From positions 1-21,749 of IMG/VR virus record IMGVR_UViG_3300046458_000056: a stretch of DNA of 21,749 bases; one strand, 5' to 3'. Positions 1-5,720 of this stretch are shown here, piece after piece. Made by a program: the position numbers and the translations under genes. Numbering within the stretch: the stretch's first letter is position 1; each line of letters starts with the position of its first letter. The notes under the pieces were generated by a model. It had not been told where the DNA came from, did not search any database, and was given only the letters and a program-made list of their open reading frames with translations. The DNA is from a virus.

Positions 1-23
1 ACTGCGTAATCCTGTTCGCGCAT
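1..23 (-). CDS. Bax inhibitor-1/YccA family protein, N-terminal codons only (host gene)
   Basis: Only eight codons are visible, reading MREQDYAV on the minus strand and running off the window. An AGGAG ribosome site lies seven bases before the ATG. The peptide matches what I recall as the conserved N-terminus of Pseudomonas Bax inhibitor-1/YccA membrane proteins. A gene of that family lies next to a tRNA-Ser gene in P. aeruginosa (PA2604 beside PA2603.1, from memory). Both the position and the divergent orientation fit. The call rests on a very short peptide plus context, so it is tentative. It marks the host side of the prophage junction. Confidence 0.5.
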
Positions 24-100
24 GGCGCTACTCCTGATGGTTTGAAATCTCACGTTGCAAAGATCATAACAGAGCCACAGGGGCACGCGAGCCAGAGAGT

Positions 101-128
101 TTGACAGCTTGTTTCATTACGGTATTAT
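101..128 (+). promoter_or_regulatory. Promoter of tRNA-Ser
   Basis: A perfect -35 TTGACA (101-106) is followed after 16 bases by TATTAT (123-128). The bases after the -10 are GC-rich (GGCGCCC), as is typical of stable-RNA promoters under stringent control. The tRNA begins at 146. The promoter lies on the host side, so it is untouched by integration. Confidence 0.75.
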
Positions 129-145
129 GGCGCCCGCAACGCAAT

Positions 146-233
146 GGAGGTGTGGCCGAGTGGTTTAAGGCAGCAGTCTTGAAAACTGCCGACTGTAACA
201 GGTCCCTGAGTTCGAATCTCTGCGCCTCCGCCA
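146..233 (+). tRNA. tRNA-Ser (anticodon UGA)
   Basis: The acceptor stem pairs GGAGGTG (146-152) with CGCCTCC (223-229), followed by discriminator G230 and an encoded CCA (231-233). The anticodon stem GCAGT/ACTGC encloses loop CTTGAAA, giving anticodon TGA at 180-182. A long variable arm and a GTTCGAATC T-arm fit a class II serine tRNA of 88 nt. The gene is complete although it is the likely integration target, so the prophage must carry or restore the 3' end. Confidence 0.96.
178..233. other. Probable attL core within the tRNA-Ser 3' half (inferred)
   Basis: The integrase gene lies directly downstream of the tRNA and reads toward it, the standard layout when a tyrosine recombinase uses a tRNA gene as attB. 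The crossover segment in such systems usually lies between the anticodon loop and the 3' end. The exact core cannot be set without attR, which lies outside the window. The limits given are therefore an estimate. Confidence 0.35.
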
Positions 234-246
234 TTTTTTGTACGTC

Positions 247-272
247 AAAGCCCTGATTATTCAGGGCTTTTT
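247..272 (+). terminator. Intrinsic terminator after tRNA-Ser
   Basis: A 10-bp stem AAAGCCCTGA/TCAGGGCTTT with a TTAT loop is followed by a short T-run. It ends transcription of the tRNA. It could also weakly stop leftward transcripts leaving the integrase gene, though the T-run on that strand is only three bases. Confidence 0.8.
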
Positions 273-313
273 CGTTTCTGGCTTTATTGATAATTCGCCG
301 CAACAACTCCAAA

Positions 314-346
314 GCGTTCCGAAACTTTTACAGGCGTTCCGAAACT
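314..346. repeat. Direct repeat GCGTTCCGAAACT x2, candidate integrase arm sites
   Basis: The 13-mer GCGTTCCGAAACT occurs at 314-326 and 334-346, 20 bp apart start to start, about two helical turns. It lies between the tRNA and the integrase stop codon, where arm-type binding sites of tyrosine integrases are found. The repeat is seen directly; the binding role is inferred. Confidence 0.5.
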
Positions 347-361
347 CCCATGTTTTAGGGC

Positions 362-1429
362 CTATTTGGTCGGTGTGACAATCTCACCGACGCGACGGTA
401 AACGATCTCCGTAATACGCTTATCCGAGTGTCCGAGAAGCTTGCTCGCGACCGCCAGGTCTTCAATTTCGCTCGCGGCCTTGGGCCGGATATCGCGGAAT
501 TGAAACGCCTTGATGTCGGCCGCCAGCTTATGGTCGAGCGCTTCGGTCGCTGCCGCTGCGGCTTTTCGGCGAGCTTCATCGAAGCGCAGGCGGAGCATGG
601 CCTTCGTCACATTTCGGCCATCCTCGGTCACGATCAGGTACGGGTTGCGCACGCCGCGCTCCCTGCGTTGCCTGAGTAGCCGCTCAACCAGGACGCCGAG
701 TTCGTTGGTGCCGTTCGCATGCGTCAGCCTGATGCGTAGCTTCTTGGTGGTCTTGCTTTGGCTGACTTGCAGGTACTCGCCGATGGCGTCTGTTGCGCGC
801 ATCGACAAGACGTCGGCCGGTCGTTGGGCGCTCAGATACGCCAGGTCCATCGCGTCTTTCAGCTCGGGCGCTGCCTCGCCGTAGACAGCTGACCAGATCT
901 CGTCGCTTGCATAGAATTCCCTGGGCTTCTCCTTGTTCTTGCGTACGCCCGTCACGGGGTTGTCGCACGTGATGACGCCCCATTCTCGCCCGGTGTTGTA
1001 GATATGGGAAAGCAAGGCCAGCTCTCGGTTCGCCCTGACTTTCGCAGATCGGGCATCCCGATATTGCGCACAGACGTGAGGGGTGACTGCTTCGGGTGGG
1101 GCGTCGGCAAAGGCCGCTCGCAGCTGTTTCAGTGCCAGGCGGTTTTCGCGCTGAGTGCTGCCTTTCTTGGTGGGGATGATGTCCCTGTCGTAACGATCAA
1201 AGATCGGCCCCAGCAGCTTCATGACTTTCGGGATGGCCTTGCCGTCCAGCTTCGCCCATTCGATTTTCGCGATGTCCAGATCGGTACCAAGGGAGATTTC
1301 TACCTGCTTTCCCTCCGGGCCTTTCGCTGAATAGAAGTAGCAGACGTAGTCAGGGCCATTTTTGCGTTTGCGGATCCTCCGCAGCATGCGTGGCGGAAGA
1401 TCACGGTTCTGAGCTTTCCTCGGTCGCAT
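362..1429 (-). CDS. int: Phage tyrosine integrase
   Basis: The 355-residue protein is a tyrosine recombinase that would integrate and excise the prophage at tRNA-Ser. The C-terminal catalytic half shows box I Arg203 (YLSAQRPADVLSM), a beta-hairpin Lys near 226, a box II segment FRDIRPKAAS with Arg315, His334 in LLGHSDKRIT and the nucleophile Tyr344 (EIVYRR). The usual box II His is Arg312 here, a substitution found in some phage integrases. The N-terminal half carries the arm-binding and core-binding regions. Length is normal for phage integrases. Its ATG lies three bases after the stop codon of the DUF4224 gene, so it is the last gene of the leftward operon. It has no clear ribosome site and probably relies on translational coupling. 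Confidence 0.95.
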   Translation of the reverse strand: MRPRKAQNRDLPPRMLRRIRKRKNGPDYVCYFYSAKGPEGKQVEISLGTDLDIAKIEWAKLDGKAIPKVMKLLGPIFDRYDRDIIPTKKGSTQRENRLALKQLRAAFADAPPEAVTPHVCAQYRDARSAKVRANRELALLSHIYNTGREWGVITCDNPVTGVRKNKEKPREFYASDEIWSAVYGEAAPELKDAMDLAYLSAQRPADVLSMRATDAIGEYLQVSQSKTTKKLRIRLTHANGTNELGVLVERLLRQRRERGVRNPYLIVTEDGRNVTKAMLRLRFDEARRKAAAAATEALDHKLAADIKAFQFRDIRPKAASEIEDLAVASKLLGHSDKRITEIVYRRVGEIVTPTK

Positions 1430-1432
1430 GCT

Positions 1433-1681
1433 TCAGCTCACACGCGTCAGGTCAAATGACCAGGTTTCGGTAGTTGCATTCACCACAGTTGGCCTGAGTC
1501 CGGCCAGCTTCAGACGGGTATATACGCGGCCAACAATTGGGCGTTGCGCTCCCGACAGTGTGTAGTGCCAACCGTGGCTGGCGAGCCAGGCGATCTGCTT
1601 GGAGGGGGTCTTGTAACCGGTGATGCTGGCCAGCTCATCTGCGGCGAGAATCTCCGATCCAATATCGGGGGCCGATGTCAT
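1433..1681 (-). CDS. DUF4224 domain protein, possible excisionase-like factor
   Basis: This 82-residue protein begins MTSAPDIGSE and carries the DUF4224 signature LAADELASITGYKTPSKQ followed by AWLASHGWHY. DUF4224 proteins are common just upstream of integrase genes in proteobacterial prophages, and a DNA-binding, excisionase-like role has been assumed from that position. I chose the ATG at 1681 because it has a good AGGAG site and forms an ATGA overlap with the preceding gene; a longer in-frame opening to 1786 exists but runs through that gene. The integrase follows after three bases. Function is inferred from position only. Confidence 0.85.
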   Translation of the reverse strand: MTSAPDIGSEILAADELASITGYKTPSKQIAWLASHGWHYTLSGAQRPIVGRVYTRLKLAGLRPTVVNATTETWSFDLTRVS

Positions 1682-1863
1682 TCGGGGATCTCCTGTTCTC
1701 TTAGTTGAGCTCGCCGTGTGATGCCGGCTGCTTGCCGGATACGGCTGCATTTCTGGTGCTTGCCTTTGTTGCGCGGGATGCCGCATTGATCACAGATGAC
1801 GTTGCAATCGATATTCAAACCCATGTTGTTGAGGCGCGCTTTGCGGCGCAGAGGGAGGTTCAT
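1678..1863 (-). CDS. Small Cys-rich phage protein, putative zinc-binding
   Basis: The 61-residue basic protein contains C24-x2-C27 and H36-x2-C39, which could form a zinc knuckle, followed by an Arg-rich tail (RIRQAAGITRRAQ). I recall near-identical small proteins in other Pseudomonas prophages but know no function. Its stop overlaps the DUF4224 start (ATGA), and its own start overlaps the stop of the upstream 35-residue gene. A nucleic-acid-binding role is plausible given charge and motif but is not shown. Confidence 0.8.
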   Translation of the reverse strand: MNLPLRRKARLNNMGLNIDCNVICDQCGIPRNKGKHQKCSRIRQAAGITRRAQLREQEIPE

Positions 1864-1967
1864 GCCGTGGCGTCCAGTCGAAGGCTGGTCTGCTGCAAAG
1901 CATCGATGCAGTCGGTTGGGGCCAGCAGATCGAAGCGGCGCCCGGTGTAGGTGAGAGTCCAGCTCAT
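1860..1967 (-). CDS. 35-residue peptide, apparent N-terminal remnant of a YfdR-type HD phosphohydrolase
   Basis: The frame starts at 1967 after a strong AGGAGA site and reads MSWTLTYTGRRFDLLAPT before a divergent tail and a TGA. That opening resembles the N-terminus of phage HD-domain phosphohydrolases (YfdR family), which start with a similar TYTGRxFDLL stretch and continue for about 180 residues with His and Asp motifs. None of those motifs are here. It starts within the upstream stop (ATGA) and ends within the downstream start (ATGA), so it may persist as a translational coupling link. A YfdQ gene upstream supports a decayed yfdP-Q-R cassette. The homology is from memory. Confidence 0.6.
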   Translation of the reverse strand: MSWTLTYTGRRFDLLAPTDCIDALQQTSLRLDATA

Positions 1968-2341
1968 GCTGCTTTCTCCTGAGCTACCGGTGCGTCGATG
2001 ACGATGGCCTGGCCTTCCTCCCGAATGCGCCGTGCGATCTTATCCAGCGCTTTGAGGTTCACGGCCACGCGCGCTCGATAGGCATCTGTGTTCGGGAGGG
2101 CGCACCAGGTCTGATGCGCAACGTGCAGCGTGTTGGAGATCTCCAGCAGCGTTTGTAGGTCGGCCAGTTGCAGGGCGTTGTGTTCACTCACACGTGCCGA
2201 GCGGCCCTCGATGCGGCCTGCGGTTTTGCCAGCTGCGAACTGGCGGCGGCGGTCGGCGGCGAGCGCCTTGATGGTAATGAGGAACAGGCTGGTAACCAGC
2301 GCGATCACGAGTGCGAGAATCAGGAAGTGAGTAGTTTGCAT
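1964..2341 (-). CDS. Small single-pass membrane protein, unknown function
   Basis: The 125-residue protein opens MQTTHFLILALVIALVTSLF, a clear N-terminal membrane helix (about residues 6-27), followed by a basic, mostly helical domain. Its topology resembles a signal anchor with a short tail on one side. I placed the start at the ATG of 2341, with an AGGA ten bases upstream; a GTG nine codons earlier (2368) is possible but has no better site. The start sits in a repeated GCACAGCACATG context also seen at 3623-3612. Its stop overlaps the next gene. I do not recognise the family. Confidence 0.75.
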   Translation of the reverse strand: MQTTHFLILALVIALVTSLFLITIKALAADRRRQFAAGKTAGRIEGRSARVSEHNALQLADLQTLLEISNTLHVAHQTWCALPNTDAYRARVAVNLKALDKIARRIREEGQAIVIDAPVAQEKAA

Positions 2342-2378
2342 GTGCTGTGCGTCCTGTTTGGGTGCCACCGCCGTGATC

Positions 2379-2388
2379 GTGGTGAGAG
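2379..2388 (-). repeat. CTCTCACCAC element, copy 1 (leftward)
   Basis: This copy lies between the YfdQ stop and the membrane protein start, reading in the direction of leftward transcription. It is one of five related copies in the two early transcripts. Confidence 0.5.
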
Positions 2389-2411
2389 GCCGGCGGTGGA
2401 CTTATGACTGG

Positions 2412-3236
2412 TTAGGCGAGGGTGGCTTCGTACATTGGTACGTCACCGATGGACTGCTGAACCTTGGCGCGGACAGTCGTATAGGCTTCTTCCAGAACCT
2501 TGTCTGGGCGCACCAGCTCGTACCACATGATTAGGCGACCTTCCTGAATGCGGTAGCGGAAGCGCGCTGGCACGCAGAACGCATCGCCGCCGAGGAAGGG
2601 GCGCACAGCGATGTAGAACTGTTCCGGAATGTTCAACTGGCCCGACTCGCCAGCGCGTCCGTCGATGTCTTCGTTGTAGGTCAACTGCACTTGGCCGTTG
2701 TCCAGGCGGGTGCCTTGGCGGAAGTTGATGTTCTTCTTTGCTTCCAGGGTGCGGCTGATCTCCAGCATGTCGGCTGCGGATGGTGCCGCCGGGGTGTTGT
2801 CAGGGATGGTGATGTCTTTGACGTTCTCTTCGATGAACTCTGCGAATTCGGCCTGGCTCAGTCTCTTGCGGTCGGCAGCTTTCCAGCGGCCCCATTCGAT
2901 GCTGATCGGGCAGCAGTAGACGGCCTTGTGCTGCCCCCAGGACGGTGCATCTGGCTGGTGGTAGTCGAGCACTGCGGTAAAGGTGCGACCTTCAGGGCCA
3001 TCGCAGAACACGGCGGCAGCTGGGGAGGAAAAGCGGTTGACGTAGGTGATGAACGTGTCGGCGTCCAGCACCTTCAACGCCTGGCGAATCCGCGACGGCG
3101 CGGGCAGCAGGCCTTCAAGATCCTGCAGCTTCACGTCATGAGGAACCAGCGCAAACGGGGCGTGGAGAGAGGGATGGTCGACCGGCTTGCCGATGGCCTG
3201 TGCCAGGGTAACCAGTTGCTTCAAAGCTTCTTGCAT
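2412..3236 (-). CDS. YfdQ/DUF2303 family protein
   Basis: The 274-residue protein resembles the DUF2303 family, whose E. coli member is YfdQ of prophage CPS-53. Family features seen here are an early LEGLLPAPSRIR segment, a mid-protein FCDGPEGRTFTAVLDYH stretch and a C-terminal region ending in a beta-rich GRLIMWYELVRPD. Its biochemical role is unknown. Length matches the family. The ATG at 3236 follows a GGAG site, and a CTCTCACCAC element lies 19 bases upstream. In E. coli the order is yfdP-yfdQ-yfdR; here a small gene precedes it and a YfdR-like remnant follows. Confidence 0.85.
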   Translation of the reverse strand: MQEALKQLVTLAQAIGKPVDHPSLHAPFALVPHDVKLQDLEGLLPAPSRIRQALKVLDADTFITYVNRFSSPAAAVFCDGPEGRTFTAVLDYHQPDAPSWGQHKAVYCCPISIEWGRWKAADRKRLSQAEFAEFIEENVKDITIPDNTPAAPSAADMLEISRTLEAKKNINFRQGTRLDNGQVQLTYNEDIDGRAGESGQLNIPEQFYIAVRPFLGGDAFCVPARFRYRIQEGRLIMWYELVRPDKVLEEAYTTVRAKVQQSIGDVPMYEATLA

Positions 3237-3254
3237 TGGAGTAGCTCCGGGGTT

Positions 3255-3264
3255 GTGGTGAGAG
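3255..3264 (-). repeat. CTCTCACCAC element, copy 2 (leftward)
   Basis: The copy lies in the 33-bp gap between the 114-residue gene and the YfdQ gene, followed by AACC and the GGAG site of YfdQ. Confidence 0.55.
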
Positions 3265-3269
3265 AGGTG

Positions 3270-3614
3270 TTACGAGGAAACGTGGCGCAAGCTGGCGGGT
3301 ACTTCGTCTTCTTCTACGGGCCGCAGAGCCAAGTCTTGCTGACGTGGGTCGCGGCGGGTCAGGTTGCCTTCCGGAGTGAGGAAGAAAAGCGACGTGCCAC
3401 GAGACATCTTCGGTTCGTTCACCTTAATGTCGGCCTTGATGTTCATCTGGCCGCGACCGTCGGGCTTGTAAGCGAGCTTGATCACCAGCTCGCCGCCTTT
3501 GCCCGCCAGGCGGATAGCGTCGATCAGTCGATGCTGGCTGTCGGACAGTTCGTCCAGCAGGCCGCCCGATTCCAGATCGCGCAGGGTGTCCATGAATGGT
3601 CGTGCTTTGCTCAT
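3270..3614 (-). CDS. Conserved phage protein of unknown function, in the YfdP position
   Basis: The 114-residue protein has an N-terminal helical segment (SDSQHRLIDAIRLAGKGGEL), a basic beta-rich centre (IKLAYKPDGRGQMNIKADIKV) and a charged tail. It sits immediately upstream of the YfdQ homologue, where E. coli CPS-53 has yfdP, and the two may share the KGGELVIKL-type core; I cannot confirm homology. The ATG at 3614 follows AAGG after eight bases. No catalytic motif is visible. Confidence 0.8.
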   Translation of the reverse strand: MSKARPFMDTLRDLESGGLLDELSDSQHRLIDAIRLAGKGGELVIKLAYKPDGRGQMNIKADIKVNEPKMSRGTSLFFLTPEGNLTRRDPRQQDLALRPVEEDEVPASLRHVSS

Positions 3615-3659
3615 GTGCTGTGCCTTGTTGAATGCCCCGCTGAAAGGCAGCGGCTACCT

Positions 3660-3667
3660 GTGGTGAG
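3660..3667 (-). repeat. CTCACCAC element, copy 3 (leftward, 8 of 10 bases)
   Basis: This partial copy follows directly after the TGA of the PrtN-family gene, 46 bases before the next start. The two leading bases differ (GA in place of CT). Confidence 0.4.
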
Positions 3668-3904
3668 TCATGCAGCGCGTGTGGCCTGAAGTTCGAGGTA
3701 GTCAGCCAAGTCGTGTAGGTACACGACACGTTGACCCTGTCGCCCGCCGAGGCGCGTGACCTTGAGCTGGATCGATCCGGAGTTGATCTTGCGCATCAGG
3801 TAGGTGTCGCTGGTGATGTGCGAGAAGTACCGCTCCCGAACTGCCTTAAGCGTTGGGCAAGGGGTGGTGAACTCCTTGCGCAGCTGGTCGAGGGTTTGGT
3901 TCAC
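3668..3904 (-). CDS. Pyocin activator PrtN family protein
   Basis: The 78-residue protein matches the PrtN family: a segment with VRERYFSHITSDTYLMRKINSG, then an IQLKVTRL strand, then VVYLHDLADYLELQA. In P. aeruginosa PrtN activates pyocin genes and is repressed by PrtR until DNA damage. A prophage copy could control phage genes or act on host pyocin genes; the sequence does not say which. The start is a GTG at 3904 with a GGAGG site seven bases upstream, overlapping the previous stop as GTGA. Length is slightly below the roughly 90-100 residues of host PrtN. Confidence 0.85.
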   Translation of the reverse strand: MNQTLDQLRKEFTTPCPTLKAVRERYFSHITSDTYLMRKINSGSIQLKVTRLGGRQGQRVVYLHDLADYLELQATRAA

Positions 3905-4275
3905 GCTGGTGCCTCCCCGAGCCCCTCACCCGAGGGCAGCAGCTGCAAGCGGATCAGTTCGGCGAGCCCGTGTGGGGTCTTGCCAGTGGCGGTGGCCAGC
4001 AGGCGACCTTGGGTGTCGGCTACGACGGCGCCGAACGGGCGCTCGGGACTTTTGGTCGGGGTCACGTAGGCCACCTGGCCATCACGGACAACGGCGTCCA
4101 CCAAGCGAAATGCTTCGGCCAGTTCAGTGGTTGCAGTCGGAAGTGCTTCCAGCATGGTCAGCGCTTCCGATGTCGCGCCGATCAGTGTTGCCCGACTGAT
4201 GATGGTCGGGTGGTTGAGGAACATCGGTACCAGTTTCAGGGCGCCTACGGCGTGGCTGATGGCTGTCTGGTTCAT
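3901..4275 (-). CDS. Hypothetical phage protein (124 residues)
   Basis: The protein begins MNQTAISHAVGALKLVPMF. Its first half is helical and Ala/Leu-rich, and its second half has short strands (GAVVADTQGRLLATATG) before a Gly/Glu tail. I do not recognise a family and see no cofactor or nucleic-acid motif. The ATG at 4275 overlaps the upstream stop (ATGA), and its stop overlaps the GTG of the PrtN gene, so all three are translationally coupled. A longer in-frame opening to 4332 exists but lies inside the upstream gene. Confidence 0.8.
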   Translation of the reverse strand: MNQTAISHAVGALKLVPMFLNHPTIISRATLIGATSEALTMLEALPTATTELAEAFRLVDAVVRDGQVAYVTPTKSPERPFGAVVADTQGRLLATATGKTPHGLAELIRLQLLPSGEGLGEAPA

Positions 4276-4553
4276 GCTGCGTCGTCCTTGTTCATCTTGG
4301 TGACGTTGATGTCGAGTTTCTTCGCCAGCCATGCCACGCCGTCTTCTTTAACCATCACTACCGAATAGTGCCGGTAAGCGTTCAGTTTCGGATTCCAGGT
4401 GCTGCGAGCGTCTGCGAACAGATAGCCGCGGTCACGGTGATGACTGGCCAAGTCGCCGCTGGGAGTCAGAATGCGCAGTTCGCGCAGCCTGGTCCTGAAT
4501 GCGCGTGGCTTGAAGCCAAGCACGGCGGCGGTTTCGTCGAGAGTGCGATTCAT
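4272..4553 (-). CDS. KilAC/antirepressor C-terminal domain-like protein
   Basis: The 93-residue protein opens with a winged-helix-like stretch (ETAAVLGFKPRAFRTRLREL) and ends VVMVKEDGVAWLAKKLDIN, which resembles the C-terminal KilAC (ANT) domain of phage antirepressors, where a similar GxAWLAKKL ending is typical. Free-standing KilAC domains occur in phages, where they may bind DNA or interfere with the repressor. The start at 4553 lies ten bases after the upstream stop, with only a weak ribosome site. The assignment is from motif memory. Confidence 0.7.
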   Translation of the reverse strand: MNRTLDETAAVLGFKPRAFRTRLRELRILTPSGDLASHHRDRGYLFADARSTWNPKLNAYRHYSVVMVKEDGVAWLAKKLDINVTKMNKDDAA

Positions 4554-4563
4554 GGCTGAACGC

Positions 4564-5139
4564 TCAGGCGGCGGGCCGAATGCGGCCGGCGCGCTGTGCC
4601 AAGGTTTGCTGCAAGCGTTCGATCTGCGCATACAGCGTTGGCAGGTCACCGTCATTCACCAGCACTAGGTCATCCTTGTGCAGTGATACGCCGGCTTCGC
4701 TCGCATGTGGATTGACTTTCGGTGCGTCGGACCGCTGCAAGTGGACGATCACGCCGCCGTGCTGCCGAATGAAGTCGGCTTCGTTCTCGAACCGGACGTC
4801 GCTGATTACAAAGTTGGGCGTTTCCCACGTACCGGACGCGCTTGCCTCAAGACGTTGTTGGGTCAGATCAAGCCAGAGGTTTGCACTGATCATGTGACGG
4901 CCCCACTCGGTGCCGAGCAGCTGCATTAGTTGACGTGGTGAACGGCCCAGCCACGCAATCGGCTGCTCCTTTTTCTCACCCTCGAAGTCCCCTGGCTCGA
5001 GTTGGAACATCGACATCAGCGCGTCGCGAATGGGGTCTGCGAAGGCGTAGCACTCGAAACCGTGCTCCAGCACCAGGTGTTGAGCAGTCGTGGTTTTGCC
5101 TGTGCGTGCAGGGCCGGTCAAACCGATAAAGAGATTCAT
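4564..5139 (-). CDS. Deoxynucleoside monophosphate kinase
   Basis: The 191-residue protein starts with a P-loop (GLTGPARTGKTT, residues 6-17, Lys15), followed by a dNMP-kinase type FADPIRDAL segment and a later FVISDVRFENEADFI strand-helix. These match phage deoxynucleotide monophosphate kinases related to T4 gene 1, which phosphorylate dNMPs to dNDPs for phage DNA synthesis. Length fits small phage members. The ATG at 5139 has a GGGGAGG site upstream and overlaps the previous stop (ATGA). It is the only clearly metabolic gene in the leftward operon. Confidence 0.88.
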   Translation of the reverse strand: MNLFIGLTGPARTGKTTTAQHLVLEHGFECYAFADPIRDALMSMFQLEPGDFEGEKKEQPIAWLGRSPRQLMQLLGTEWGRHMISANLWLDLTQQRLEASASGTWETPNFVISDVRFENEADFIRQHGGVIVHLQRSDAPKVNPHASEAGVSLHKDDLVLVNDGDLPTLYAQIERLQQTLAQRAGRIRPAA

Positions 5140-5333
5140 GCTGCGTCACCTCCCCAAGGCCCCAGGTCGGTGGTTGCGTTGGTAGGGGCAGGGATTGCGG
5201 TCGCGAAGCTCTTTGCGCCCGGGACAATCAGCAGCATGCCGGTGCGGCTCTGAATGCTGGCAATCGCTTGGGGCTTGGAAGAAAGGGCCGGGTGGATGTA
5301 CACCCGGCAAGGTGTTGCGTGCTGTGCTGTCAT
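5136..5333 (-). CDS. Hypothetical protein, first gene of the leftward operon
   Basis: The 65-residue protein begins MTAQHATPCRVYIHPALSS. It has no membrane helix or recognisable domain; a short hydrophobic stretch (GMLLIVPGA) is too small to span a membrane. I recall similar small proteins in Pseudomonas prophages without function. The ATG at 5333 lies about 28 bases after the predicted PL start site, and a CTCTCACCAC element lies in that leader. The ribosome site is weak (GGGCATAACG). The stop overlaps the kinase start. Confidence 0.7.
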   Translation of the reverse strand: MTAQHATPCRVYIHPALSSKPQAIASIQSRTGMLLIVPGAKSFATAIPAPTNATTDLGPWGGDAA

Positions 5334-5344
5334 CGTTATGCCCT

Positions 5345-5354
5345 GTGGTGAGAG
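5345..5354 (-). repeat. CTCTCACCAC element, copy 4 (PL leader)
   Basis: The copy lies in the 5' leader of the leftward early transcript, about seven bases after the predicted start site and 11 bases before the first ATG. Confidence 0.55.
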
Positions 5355-5367
5355 GTCGACGATGAAG

Positions 5368-5396
5368 ACAATACAATACGTATTTGACCTTATCAA
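5368..5396 (-). promoter_or_regulatory. Leftward early promoter PL
   Basis: On the minus strand TTGATA (5396-5391) and TATTGT (5373-5368) are 17 bases apart, a strong sigma-70 match. One operator covers the -10 and another overlaps the -35, so CI or Cro binding should shut off the integrase operon. Confidence 0.8.
5370..5384. promoter_or_regulatory. Operator OL1 (CI/Cro site)
   Basis: AATACAATACGTATT matches the 15-bp dyad AATACAANTTGTATT at 12 of 14 arm positions and overlaps the PL -10. Its centre is 25 bp from that of OL2. Confidence 0.7.
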
Positions 5397-5409
5397 TACA
5401 ATTTGTATT
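5395..5409. promoter_or_regulatory. Operator OL2 (perfect dyad)
   Basis: AATACAATTTGTATT is a perfect 7+1+7 palindrome, the best copy in the window, touching the PL -35. It defines the consensus used for the other operators. Confidence 0.75.
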
Positions 5410-5436
5410 TTTATTGATTCCAGCGGGTATTGGCCC

Positions 5437-5685
5437 TCATTCGCCTGGAGTTATGAACCAGGAAACGAGATAGCTTCCGTCCTCCCGCTGCTTGATAGAT
5501 ACGCCCTCTGCGTCACGGATTTCTCCCACCAACCGCTCCCAATTCGAGCGGGCTTCGCCAGGCTCTGGTTTGATAATCGCCTGATGATCAATCTGAGATT
5601 TAGGGCTGCTGATTACGGCTTGGATGCGTTGGGCAAGCGCCACGTATCCGCCGTGTTGTGGTTGCTCTGGGGTCCAACTACTCAA
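5437..5685 (-). CDS. DUF1654 family protein under LexA control
   Basis: The 82-residue protein starts at a TTG (5685) seven bases after a perfect AGGAGG, the only good start downstream of the LexA box. It contains ALAQRIQAVISSPKSQ, a WERLVGEIRDAEGV segment and a DGSYLVSW ending, which match the Pseudomonas DUF1654 family (typical pattern RVQxIINxPKAQ, WxxVLEEI, DGSVxVxW). Function is unknown; I recall DUF1654 genes among LexA targets in P. aeruginosa. It lies between cI and PL, the place of rexAB in lambda, and no clear terminator separates it from PL and the leftward operon. Confidence 0.85.
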   Translation of the reverse strand: MSSWTPEQPQHGGYVALAQRIQAVISSPKSQIDHQAIIKPEPGEARSNWERLVGEIRDAEGVSIKQREDGSYLVSWFITPGE

Positions 5686-5700
5686 AATGAAACCTCCTTT

Positions 5701-5720
5701 TACTGTTTTTATATACAGTA
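5701..5720. promoter_or_regulatory. LexA (SOS) box
   Basis: TACTGTTTTTATATACAGTA has both CTGT and ACAG arms with an 8-bp A/T spacer and matches the SOS box consensus fully. It overlaps the promoter of the DUF1654 gene and lies 16 bp upstream of its start. Binding of host LexA should keep the gene off until DNA damage. Confidence 0.9.
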
